A stretch of 64,000 bases of DNA from Trifolium pratense (Eukaryota; Streptophyta; Magnoliopsida; Fabales; Fabaceae): the NCBI RefSeq assembly GCF_020283565.1, contig NC_060060.1, positions 620,001 to 684,000 on the forward strand, read 5' to 3'. The notes beneath the pieces were generated by a model that saw nothing but the letters and a program-made list of their open reading frames with translations, searched no databases and had not been told where the DNA came from. Below, in pieces: positions 10,055-21,700 of this stretch; position 1 is the first letter of the stretch, and each line of letters starts with the position of its first letter. A program made the translations under genes and the position numbers.

Positions 10055-10097
10055 CCAAGCGAACATCCTGATCCTTTGCAAGAAAGATGTTAGAACA
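10055..10097 (-). pseudogene. Captured NEK kinase exon, catalytic-loop end
   Basis: Reads CSNIFLAKDQDVRLG between an AG acceptor (10098-10099) and a GT donor (10053-10054). This is the sequence that follows HRD.K in plant NEK (NIMA-related) kinases (CSNIFLTKDQDIRLGDFG in the family as I remember it). Exon-intron structure is kept, so the source was genomic DNA rather than a processed cDNA. Confidence 0.85.
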
Positions 10098-10720
10098 CTG
10101 TCAGCAGAATTTGTCAAAATACTATCTTATTCTTCTTCCTATCTAGTAAGTTTGTATAGCCTCATAATATCCATAAGTTTGATCTTTGTATTAAATGACA
10201 CATGCTAGTATTAAGTATTAACAGATGAAAGTATGAAACATGTTATACTTCTCTTTTATAATTCATTCACATTCATATAATCAAAACTTCAAAACATCAA
10301 AATCCTAATTTCTTGCAACATGACAGAGTTTCAAAAAATTATGTGGATTCTTTATAACATATCATTCATTTTAGTAAATAATAAACAATGATCAAAAGAA
10401 GGTAAATATTCTATATCATCAAACTGAGATCAAAACTAGGTTTATCAAATTCACTATGTTTAAACAGTACCTTACTCTTGTCACTTCTTATCTCATAAAA
10501 ATCTAGACTGATAAATCTCAATAATGACAGTAAAAGAGTAAACACAGTTTCTGAAGCTCAAGGATGCATCTCTGTTTCTATATATATTCCACCTTGAGGG
10601 GAGTGTTAGAGTTCCAATTATTGGACCCTAAACCCATTATTAGTGTATATATGTATATACATTCTTGTAATCTAATCTGTAAGTAAGTAATTTTAAAAAT
10701 TTCTACATAAAATATCAATA

Positions 10721-10868
10721 ACCTAATGAAGGAGGGATTGAACCTGTTAACCTATTATTGAAGAGTTGAACTCCTCTAAGATTGATTAAAAGTCCTAATG
10801 ATGAAGGGATTGAACCACTAATTTGATTATTATGAAGACTAAGCTTTCTAAGACCTTCAAGACACCAT
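10721..10868 (-). pseudogene. Captured leucine-rich-repeat receptor kinase fragment
   Basis: Minus-strand reading [19 protein letters not shown] then [19 protein letters not shown] then [11 protein letters not shown], ended by a stop. These are two plant extracellular LRRs (LxxLxLxxNxxxGxIPxxLG). LRKLSLHNN and [20 protein letters not shown] resemble the inflorescence meristem receptor-like kinase (IMK2/IMK3) subgroup. No kinase domain is nearby. It is the most upstream of the four captured pieces in their common orientation. Confidence 0.75.
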
Positions 10869-11718
10869 AATCATTTTGAAATAGAACTGAATAACAGTCA
10901 CAAACTAGCAAAACATAACAGAACAATCACATAACTAAATACCACTTCACAGAACAATTATAAAACTCTTCAAATAAACCTTCTCTTCTTTTGAATCATA
11001 TATGAACAAAGGTATGAATATCAAAAAGGATTTGAATAAGCCTTTTCTTATCTACTCATTGGAGAGTTACAATACAAAGAAATGATGATCAATAACTAGT
11101 TTAAAATACCTAATTACCAATTTATGAAACAAAATGATGAAAAAATTGGGAAAAATAACTAAAAAATTTAACAATTAAAATTTTTAACAAATGATAAATT
11201 GAACCTGGATTGAAGGATGGACAAAACTGAATTGAAGCTTGAGAGATTATGAATCGAAGCTTTTCTTGAGAAGCTGAGAAGGATTTCATGGCTTTGCTGA
11301 GAGAACGATTCTGATGTTGAACGAGGGTTGAACGATTCTGAAAGAGAATTGAACTGAATCGAAGTTGAATGATTCTCAAGTTGAACAATTTTCACAATGA
11401 GAGAACGAATAGGAGAACATTCTGAATCGAAGTTGAAACTAGGGTTGAACGATATAGAGAACGATTTTCAGAAATTACAAATAGGAGATTTTCATTGTTC
11501 TAAGAAAATGATTCTGAAATGTGTATCGAAGATTGAAATCTGTGAGTGGAAAATAAGAAGAGGGAAAAAAGAAATGGGTAGCGCGTTTTCTTCTAGATCA
11601 GAGCCACGACCGTTTAGATAGAACAGCCACAATGTCATCTAGTATAAACAGCGGCGACCGTTTAAAAGAAACAGCCGCTATCAATCCGTCGCTATTTCCA
11701 AATTATCTTGTAGTGACT

Positions 11719-12724
11719 TTCTGTTTTGCCGCTAAAACTTTCTGTATGCCATAAAGTTGTTTATTGACTGATCATTGCTCATCGATATATATTGTTGTAC
11801 GATATTTCTTAGTGTCGACATCAATATGCACAGATTTGGTTCGACATTATTGAGATATGCTTTCCCTTGAATATGAGTATTTTCATGTATATATTTCTGA
11901 TGTAGTTAGAATTGAACATTGATTTTTCCATGTATATATGATTGGTAATATCCATATTTGTGTCTCAATTTTCACCCTGTTACTTGTTTATGGAAACACG
12001 TTGGAATGCATTAGACATGTTACACATTCAGGTTTGTGATTTTGAATATTGTCCCGACGGAATCACAGGAGAGTCAGAAGCAAGAGTTAGAGAAATTGGT
12101 GGCAGATCAGAAAAGATTGAGGAGTTCTCTATTACAATGGTCAAATTAATGATGAAACAAAGAATGCAAGTGAGATGTAGTATCAAGATTGTTAAGGATA
12201 AAAGTTGAATATCCGCCTTGGCCGATATTTTGATATGCTCACATGATCATTTCATCCCGCTTCATATATAGCGAACAAATTTCTTCAAATGTTATTATCA
12301 TTTGGTATGGTTCATCCATCCATAATCATTAGAATAAATCAAAAGTTGAGTTACTTCAGTACTTTTAGTAATGTAAAGACAGACTCATATTACAAGATAT
12401 ACAAAAATTCTGCAAAACCTTACAAATCATAACTATAGCAATAACTATAAAAGAATACACTAACTAGTAACTAATACTCACTCAGACTACTTTTTAGGTT
12501 CATTGAATAACTGATGTATGATGTATCAGTACACTCCAGATATTCAATGAATCTAAAAAGTAAATTTTTGCTTATAAGTGACCAGAGTAACAAAAATTCC
12601 CATTAGCTTTGGCAATTCTTTCTTTATTTAAGTTCTCTTTTCCTTGGTTTTTCTATGGTTTCTGAAGCAAACTTTCAAATGTTGTGTCTTGCTTCAACAT
12701 TGGACATTTTACACCTTTGCAAAG
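11719..12724. other. Spacer between CACTA element and phosphate carrier gene
   Basis: Mostly AT-rich. It begins with a repeat of the 22 bp word seen at 7124. At about 12035-12140 (plus) a frame reads ESQESQKQELEKLVADQKR and ends at a stop. It looks like the coiled C-terminus of some protein and may be a gene remnant, but I cannot name it. The 3' UTR of the phosphate carrier gene should occupy part of 12400-12724. Confidence 0.4.
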
Positions 12725-15700
12725 CTAAGAAGCAGAAACTGGAGCAGGAGTAACACCACCAGTTGTTGGCCTGATAAAGGAAAAACAATTATCAGTTCCA
12801 TAAGATTTTGATACAAAAACTAACACAATTAATATCATATATTGAAGCAACAAATTAGCATAGAGAAAAGAGAAAAAAATTGAACAAGATCTCAAAATTG
12901 AAAGTGAACTTGTTAATCAATTATGCAGTTACAATTTGCTTATATACAAGATCATGGAATAGAGAAAATAGGCGGGAAAAAACAGTTATGCAACTAACAA
13001 ACTGAAAGTAGTTATAACTAACTACTTGGTTACTTCCTCCACAAGTAACTGAGGTTTTTCTTCATCCTTTGATTTTAACATCATGTTTCAACAAAAATTT
13101 TGTATACTTTACTAAAGGACTATTTACTCTGTAATATTAATTACAGTAATTAAAAATGAAACATTAATAATGATTAAAGATATAGTAATATGAAAAATAT
13201 TATGATTTCATTGATATGGTACAATGACGTATAAAATGAGAAAAATAAACTTACAGGCCCACAGAAACTTTGAATGCATCGTAAATTCCCCACTGAGCTC
13301 CAGTTAGAGTTCCCACCATAAGAATACGAAGAGGGAGACCGCGTGTACACATACCCCATAATCCCAACTTCTTCACAGCCTGCATTACAAAGTATATATA
13401 GTGAATAACAACGATGAATTAGTCCGACTCACGTGAATTTCATCCAATAATCGAGAATATGCTAAAGGGAATATTGCTCGCATTAATCAATCAAGTAAAT
13501 TCCACAGACATCTTCCTGTAAGATTTGCACTATCAGGAGATATCTCCCGGTAGATGAGAGGAATAAGAGAAAGTGTGTGTGAAAATTTAGAGACTGAATT
13601 AAAGATTTATATACTTAGATCTAAGTAAAAATTAATGTGGCACTCACATCAGCAGCAGTTGCTCCTTTGGAACTGTTGAGGAAAGAGACAAGATTGTCTG
13701 CAGGATGAGAGACAACAGCACATAGTATACCAGCTAAATATCCACCAACAACACTCACACCAAGTTGTACGGTTTTAGTGGTTTCATCTTTTGGTGTGGG
13801 AATGGCATGCTTGTAGATCATCTCAACAATGTTTTCATAAGAAGCAAATTTCATCATTGTATCTGCAACAAACAACATCATGTTCATTATTTTGTTCAAA
13901 TATTAGACCAGTCTATTCAACCGGTTGAACGAGCCAATCTGCTGATTGGTTCTTAATCTCGTACAATCGGATCCAACTGAATTGAACTGCAGTTTGTTTA
14001 AAAAAAATTAAAAAGTATTCATTAGTCATCCGGTTCAATCAATTGAACAAAAATCCGGAGGTCTCACTCGTCGATTCCAATCTAGTTTTGAAAAAATTGT
14101 TCAAATTGATTTTCCAATTCCTAACTTCCTATTAGTATTATGTACTTAAATGCATCCAAAATCTACAAAAAGTACTATTGCATGATTGCATCTTAATTTC
14201 AGATGTATTAGGAGGAAACAGAGTCTAGCAAGCAAAACTCTGCAAGAAGACACTTTTATTGTTGAAAGTGCAAAGAATAAATAAGTGTGGAAACTTACAT
14301 GGAACCTGTCTTCCCCAAAGAGGCACAATTCCCTTGTACAACCTGAAATCATTGTACATTTCATTAAATGCTTATCCTAATATGTAAAACAAGTACCATG
14401 TAAAATTTCAAACAATGGATAACTTAAAAGAATAAGTCATTATCTTGCTCCTTAAATGTGTAACACATTGTCATTATAGTCTTAAAATTACAACAATATA
14501 AGTAAATGTGATTTTTGTTATGCATTTTAGTTCTTGAATGTGTCTTCCGTTAATTAAATTAGTATTCAAATGTGTCTTCCGTTTGTCAATTTAGTCCAAA
14601 AAATAAATAAAAAGACATTTGAAAATATGTTTGTAATTCTGATACATTTAGAGATTATAGTGACATTGTTTCACACATTTAAAGACCAAAATGACATTTA
14701 CTCAAGACTTAATTAACAACAATTACTACACATCCTTTGGTAAAAAAAAATAAATTCACTACACATTCTAAACTTTTTATAAATCTGTATGAACATTACT
14801 AAAATACCCTTTTGCATATAGCCAAACTTTTCATTTTTTAGGACAAGTAACGAGGTCATGAAAGGGAAACGGTTAAAAAAAATTGACTACATATTATTTT
14901 TAAAGTCAAAATTTCTATATTATTTCTTGAGGTGTTTTTAAGCACTCTTTAGCATTTTTCATACCGCTATAATCCGAAAAGTTGACTACATATCATTTTT
15001 AAAGTCAAAATTTCTATATTATTTCTTCATGTGTTTTTAAGGCACTCTTTAGTATAAAATTATAAAGTTAACATACCCTGAGACTCCTTCAGATCTGAGC
15101 AATTTAGGTAACCCATCAGAAAGACCTCTAGCAAAACCAGGCTGAGTTTGAACTCTAACCTTAATTGCTTCAAATGGACAAAGTGCAACATCAGCAATAA
15201 CCTCAGAAGATGCTGATCCAGCAAGGTAGATTAATGTCTTATACTTTGTAGCATAATCTGGACCAACAGCATCTGAATAGTATTTCTTGAAATATTCATA
15301 GAGTCCATATTTGAAAGCACCTTGTGCACTATAACCAAGAAATGTAGGTGCCCATCCTCTAAAAAATCCTCTAAATCCTTGTTCCTTTAGCATTACTCCA
15401 AATCCAGAAGAGATGCTCTTATACTTTGCAGGGTCAATCTGAAACTCATAATTTTAGTTAAGTAATGCAATTTGTTATGAAAGATTTAGAACACATAAAA
15501 ATATGATATTTGACCAATCAAATTATGACCGACGATACATAGGAGAATGATAATTATTATTTGTAAGTGTTACATGTTGTCATGTAAGATTATTGCGTTT
15601 CTTGCAAAGCTTCACTCATATAAGCATTTTTCTTGTATGAGCCGGGGTTCACATTTTATGTGCAGGAGCCGGGGTTCGAACCCTGGACACTCCACTTATT

Positions 15701-16379
15701 CATCTTGGTGAATTTTCTAGCCACCAGACTACTTTTTAAAAAAAATAATAAGCATTTTTCTTGTTAGTTTGTAATTGTACATGTTTTGAAAAATGACTTA
15801 ATTAAATATTTATTAAAAAAATATTAATAATATAAGCATTTAATAAATAAATTAATAAAAAATGTCTATTAATAGAGGGAAAAAATGAAGACCAAGGATT
15901 TAATATGATTATTTTTACGTATGCTTTCAATTACATCTTAGATAGATATTTGGATAGCAAATGAAAACGTTTCACAAATTAACATATAGAAAGTTATTTA
16001 GATGCATCATGCATGCATAAAAATGTTTTAACTATATAGCAAACATATAATAATTAATATTTTTAAATAATGAAAAAGTCATGGAAGTCTTCAATATAAA
16101 GGGAAAGAGACCAACCTGCATATTACATTTGACAAGATCAAGAGGTGTAACCGCCATGTGAGTGAAACCACAACATATGCTTCCACCAACGGCACAGGCG
16201 AGATAATAATCACGAGAGAACAACTTTATATTCCTTCTTCCAGACTCACTGGGAGAAGGAATCATAAATTTCGAAGATTCCATTGTCGTATGATGGATGG
16301 TGGAAACATCATCTACGATCTTTTTCTGCGGCGATGAGGTAGAGGAGTAAAGGAAGCTTGGGATGAGAGAATGATCCAT
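12725..16379 (-). CDS. MPT3: Mitochondrial phosphate carrier (MPT3 / PHT3;1 type)
   Basis: A six-exon gene of 351 residues: exons 16379-16116, 15438-15077, 14342-14299, 13862-13648, 13379-13255 and 12770-12725, all with GT-AG borders and matching phases. It imports phosphate across the inner mitochondrial membrane with protons for ATP synthesis. The three tandem carrier repeats each show the P-x-D/E signature: PLDLVKCNMQ, PFEAIKVRVQTQ and PADNLVSFLN. Also diagnostic are GYSAQGAFKYGLYEYFKKYY, FRGWAPT and LYKGIVPLWGRQVPYTMMKF. The N-terminus (MDHSLIPSFLYSST) matches plant MPT leaders. An in-frame ATG 63 bp upstream (16442) lies below a TATA box and would add 21 hydrophobic residues, so the start is not certain. 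Introns 2 and 1 hold AT-rich repeats and a SINE. Confidence 0.95.
15637..15747 (+). mobile_element. SINE fragment in a phosphate carrier intron
   Basis: Flanked by a perfect 17 bp duplication ATAAGCATTTTTCTTGT (15620-15636 and 15748-15764). It contains a Pol III B-box-like GGTTCGAACCC and ends in an A-rich tail. A related copy occurs at about 57392-57500 in the ERF intron. Confidence 0.7.
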
Positions 16380-16516
16380 GAATGAAAAGATGAAGAAAAA
16401 TATGGGAAGATGCAAAGGGTGAATTAGTTTGGGAGAAAGCAAAGGAATACAACTTTGTTTATTCTCTCTCCCAATTCCTTGGATTATGTTGGAGACAAAT
16501 TAGCTTCTTTGTTTCC

Positions 16517-16526
16517 TTTTATATGG
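16517..16526 (-). promoter_or_regulatory. TATA box candidate of the phosphate carrier gene
   Basis: On the minus strand CCATATAAAAGG lies about 140 bp upstream of the chosen ATG and about 75 bp upstream of the in-frame ATG at 16442. A start of transcription near 16490 would make 16442 the first AUG. Confidence 0.45.
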
Positions 16527-16866
16527 CTTTTTTTTGAAACAATTTTTATCTCTTGGGTTTTATATAATATATGGGAATTGTAAAACATGAAGCAAACAAA
16601 ATGTCAAATAATTTGGTATTGCTTGAGAATCTTCTAAGGTCATGGCGGCTTTGACCATTTCCCTCTAAAACTATTAATATGGCATCAAACATGATTTTTT
16701 TTTTATGAGATTAAACTTGATAAGAGAGTAATAAAGAATTAAAACATTAATTGTCCTTTTATTTTTATTTTTTTATAGAGAATTATTTTTTATTTTAAAC
16801 ATGAACTTATAATATGTTTGAAACAATTAATATTTTAAAATAAATTTTATAACAAGCTTATATTTA

Positions 16867-17078
16867 GGTCCCGTTTGGATTAACTTATTTTTGAGCTTAT
16901 CCAAACAGCTTATGCAATATAAATTAGATTTTATGCTATTTTATAAGTTCGCACTAGTAAAAATTGAATTTTTATAAGCTATTTTATAATAAACTACCTT
17001 GACATTCTTATAATAATACATAAAAATTACATAAACTGTTTGCATAAGCTCAAAAATAAGCTAATCCAAACAAGGGCC
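16867..17078. mobile_element. Tourist-like MITE
   Basis: A 212 bp element. Terminal inverted repeats start GGTCCCGTTTGGATTAACTT on the left and, complemented, GGCCCTTGTTTGGATTAGCT on the right, both running into CTTATTTTTGAGCTTAT. TSD TTA at 16864-16866 and 17079-17081. A relative lies at 24171-24394. Confidence 0.8.
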
Positions 17079-17081
17079 TTA

Positions 17082-18778
17082 GAGTATAACTTTTTTTTTT
17101 TACTAGAGCCCCTTTTCATAGGAACCGGAGAATTAAGGTAAAAAAAATAAAAAGTAGAATTTTGATTTTCTGAAAAATAGAGTAAAATTACTCAAGCATC
17201 AATAATTTTTCTTCGAATTCAACTTTAACTAAATAAATTTTATAAAATATTCCAATTTTATTAAAAGAAACATTTATAATGGTCACCCGTCGTCCAAACA
17301 CATTTAAGTATTTTTTTTAAGGACTTGACAATTATTTGTAGACCAAGCAATAAAAATAGGAGTATTAATTTATTTATTTTTGATAAAAGTAGGAGTATTA
17401 ATTTAGAAAATAACTGTAAAAAAAAAAAGATAGAAATTGGTCAAAAAAAGAACATGTCGTGTAAAAAAAAGTACAGTACTCCCTGTCAACACGACAACAC
17501 CGACATGCTCAATAATGTTGCATTGCATCCGTAATTGGATATGTCATCATCATTTTTATTGATGTCACAAGTCAATACTATTCAATTGCCATTTTTGAAG
17601 TTTGAACAATCAACTTTTGTGCATCCACTCAACATTAGAATTTTCTTTGAGTTTGGTTCTGACCTGCAATTTCAGGTACCAATACCATGAATATTATTAC
17701 GAGAATATTTTTTAAACTAGGGGTATTGCGGTAAAAAAAATAAAATTGGGGGGTACTGGAAAAAAAAATCATGAATATAGTTACAATTTATTATTATTTT
17801 TTTAAAAAAAATTTAAACATAGTATTACTAATTCTGTAATTCAAGTCAACATTATAAATAAATTTAAGATATACTCCGGTCATTTATAAATGAACCTAAA
17901 AAATCAAGTGTTTCTTATAAAAGGACCAAAGATAATATTTATGATAAATTCTCTTGTTTAGTCTTATTCATAATGTGAACAATAGAGCCAATGGTCAATG
18001 GAGAAGCTAATTGTTCTCGTCCGAATATGAGTCAACCTCGGAATCTATGGTATGGATGACCTCTATGTTGATGATGCCATCCAAGAGGAAGGTACTTACA
18101 AAAGACTTTAATTGCAGATTTAACAGTGATTATAATAATAGGATAGTGAATGGAGAACTACCTTTGATTAGGGGGCTCCCTTGTGCTTTAGATAGATGAT
18201 ATTTTTGGTGAAGGCTAACTCCATCGAGAATGAACTGATACTCTGGTATGATATATACATCCCTCTAAGCAAAGAGTTTGAAAGTCAAAAACATTTGCCA
18301 ACTCTAACCAAGTATATCGGAAGACCGAGCATATTGAGATAGATTGTCACTTTGTTAGAGTACAATTATAGCAATGCAAAATAATTCATACTGAATATGA
18401 AGGTGTTTTGAGTATACAATTTTAACAAAATTTCAAACTCCTTTCTCAGAGAAGGAGAATAAAATACTATATTGGCAAAGCTATTGAATTCTGAAACAAT
18501 TATATCCTTAGGAGTACATGGATACACTGGCATGTATAAATATTTATAGTAGCAACAACTTTAGTAATACTTCAAGCCAAAAAAGAATTGATACAACAAT
18601 CCAACTACTGCATCATTCCACTTTCGGAATCGACCAGTGCAGAAATAAATTAAGGTGACAAATTACAATCAAAAGGTGTAATAACTTGAGAACTGGTGAA
18701 TATCAACAGCCACACGAAATTTATAATCCAAAACAATGCCAAAACTTACGATGTCTGTGTGCAGCTTTTAATTAGAGA
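17082..18778. other. Intergenic stretch between phosphate carrier promoter and phosphatase 3' end
   Basis: AT-rich with A/T homopolymers. A weakly protein-like patch at about 18010-18200 (plus) has no recognisable domain. The part right of about 18500 is probably 3' UTR of the minus-strand phosphatase-like gene. Nothing else supported. Confidence 0.5.
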
Positions 18779-21700
18779 TTAGAGAAGCCTAAGATGAGCT
18801 GTATCATTAAGCTTTTTTATCTGCCAACCAGTTCTTAGAGAATGCTGCAACACCGTCACTGAAGAGTCTTCGACACAGAACTTATGTGACATTAGAGGGC
18901 TACATCCAAGAAGACCCGTAAGGAGACATTTGATTGGTACAGAATGAGTAAATATTCCTATACAAGAAACAGATGATGAAAATCTGTTGTAATTAGAATT
19001 ATGCAGGGAATTTTGGTGGTTTGTGTTGCTAGAAGGAATGTCGTCTTCGATCTCGTCTCCAGTAGTTGTCACAAATTGTAGCCTGCTCTTTCCAGATTTT
19101 TTCCTTGAGAATGCAGGTCGATTCCTGCTGAGAGAATCCCATTGGTTTGAATGGAGAGAAGTTCCGTCTTGGTCATGAATTGAGTTTGTGAGAGTATGGG
19201 AATTGTGCTGAGAAAATGTGTGGCTGTCATTTTGATTTGACGAGAAAACTAATCTCAATTTTTCATGTAATCCCAGGACAGTCTCGTTTAAAAAACGAAT
19301 CATCCGGAATTCTACTTGTCTAAGTGATTCTCCAGAAGGTGCAGTGAAATCTGGTTGAAACCTGTCAATGTAGCTCATAACTTCAGGTGTGTATGTTTCT
19401 GATCGAAGACAGCCCTCCCAATTTCCTTGGCTAATCTCGGAAAGAGCATCTGAGGATTGTATTTGTTCCTCTGAAAAATTGATTTCCTGTCCATCGGAAC
19501 ATTAGTCATGCGGGTCAGATTTATTGCACAAAGTTCTGAGATGTAATAAATCTATTTGTCATAAGCAGTTAATGCAACCATTAGAAGTGAAATTCTGAAG
19601 AAACATGAAGTTCAGCGTAAGACAATCACGCTACTACTTTCTACAAATATAAACACATTTCTGGCTTTATCTATACCATATTTTATTGTGCTTTGAACTA
19701 GAAGGAAAATGAAGGGTTCTCTATTTACTATATTGAAGGAGATGCTACTGTGCTAAATTCCCTTCATATCATTTACAATAGAGAGGTCAAAGGAAAATGA
19801 AGGGTTCTCTATTTCATAAATGAAATTACTCATTCAATCTATTAATTACTCTATTTCATATCATTAATGAACAAAATTGATAGTGTATTAATTAATATAT
19901 TAAAATGTACTATGTACCCATAGCATACCGACAATGTATAGCCTACATAATATTTGTAGGGTAGGGTACTGCAAACCCGTACCAAATAGAAAATTGCGAA
20001 TATGGAGGTAGCTATGGTTGGAATTTCATTTGTGTGATATTCTCTAGCCCTAGTCCAATGGACAATCCAGGTTAAGCAGAGAAAAAATGACTGCAGAACT
20101 GTATCCACCGGACTCGAGAACTTGTATCTCCCTCAACGAGTCAATAACCAACTAACTCCCTCCATCTATTTTCTCTCTACATCTAATTATAATAGCCTAA
20201 CAAATAAATTAGTATAGAATTACAAGGATAGCACACAACTAACAAGGACTACGTAAAGGTTAACACACTTGATCCATTGGGCACACCTTACTCCTCCTGT
20301 TGTAAACCTTCCTAATTGAGGCTTTTCTGCTAAGAATATAGCCCCAAAAATTTCCGCACAAGACAAAGAGTTGGGTAAAAGCTACTGACTCCGTAGAGTT
20401 GTTGAAAATTTATACCATCCACTTGATGTCTCAATCAGCACTGCAATAGTGTTAATAGGTTCTCCACCAATGTCTAAACCAAGAAAGCTAAAAACACCCC
20501 ACCTGCATCTCGTGGCTGAAAGCATAAAGACAAATCACCCGACTCTGCCTTGAATGCCTGTGCAGATTGCATCCCACACTCTGTCAGCAACCATTTAGCT
20601 GTTTGCCCCCAGCCAACATACATGGAGTTGAGTCTGATGTTTATGGCAGTGCTTGCTTCTTTTAGCCTCTATTCCTTAAAATCATATCCACCCACATGAG
20701 CAACAAAGAGATCTAAAGTTGCTTCCCTTATACTAATCGCCCTGTGTGTCCTTTAAACACAACCTTCTTGATTTATGCCAAGATTTGAAGCCTTCTGATA
20801 AACCAAGGCATCTTCAATTGAACTTTGAACTCATTTTCCTAGTCTTTGATTTCTACTTCACCGGTTATTCTTGGTTGGCTTCTATACAGCAATGGCTATT
20901 TCAATCCATTTACATTCCACCATCGCCAAAACACATGGACCCTTTCCTGCACCATCCTTTTTGTTTTGTTAAACGAATATGGTCTTCCTATCCCTATTCT
21001 GCACTTTTCTCCCTCGTGTACCAATTGTGTTTACTTATCCATCTCAATGTTCGTTTTACTCACTGTGTTTGCTACCATAAAATCAGATTTTTATCTATGC
21101 TTATCCTTCAAACCTTCATCTTTCATCCTATTTTCTAGTTCCAAAATCAAAATCCTGCATCACTGACCAAACTGGCAGGTCCAGTACCTACTTGAGTTTA
21201 AACTTCTGTTTGAGCACTACCTTTCGAAAGCTTTCCCACATTGCATAAGGACTGTTATCATCCAGTTTTGGAAAGAAGATAAGGAATATGAAAAATAAAG
21301 GAAATGTGTATTATTGGTACAATTCAGAAAAAAAAAATGTGAACTTACACCTTAAGAACCTTAAGAAGGTGAACACACTTTACACAGTGACTTCTCAGAT
21401 CCAGAAAATTGATAACACGATCATGAACCAGCCCAATTCCTATTTTTATTACTCTCTTTCCAACTGTGTCTCCTAAATTTTTGGTTGGGCCTTCACCTGC
21501 TTCTTTTGATGCGCCAGTGATCCTAATTACTAACTGGTACCGATGGCTAGCACATGCTTCCAGTGCTTCTGCTGCCAGCTGCAACTTCCTTCCGTCACTT
21601 CTCCATGTCAAACTCCAGCTCGAATCGAATGAACAGCACAAATGTAATATCTCCTTCAAAATACAAGAATCCCTTAAGTTTCCTCTCTGAATGCATTCTT

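Larger units (their letters stand above)
7214..11715. mobile_element. Non-autonomous CACTA (En/Spm) transposon carrying host gene fragments
   Basis: The left end is CACTACAAGAAA and the right end, reverse complemented, is CACTACAAGATAA, so the CACTA termini pair. The 3 bp target duplication is ACT (7211-7213 and 11716-11718). Both ends carry many subterminal copies, in both orientations, of a GCGACGGTTT-like word (7235-7500 and 11600-11700), the usual binding-site array of CACTA transposases. No TNP1/TNP2-like transposase is visible in the 4502 bp, so it must depend on one supplied in trans. The interior holds exon-like fragments of four unrelated host genes, all readable on the minus strand and listed separately. 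A gene-carrying CACTA is the best description. Confidence 0.92.

Noticed and set aside
10598..10700. CCTTGAGGGGAGTGTTAGAG resembling a copia polypurine tract and LTR start inside the CACTA element
   Set aside because: No second LTR, no target duplication and no coding remnant; too little to call an element.
18011..18199. Small plus frame near the phosphatase 3' end
   Set aside because: Short, no start context, no homologous family recognised.
21345..21659. 104-codon minus frame in the phosphatase intron
   Set aside because: No recognisable domain; lies in a probably decayed repeat and is interrupted on both sides.
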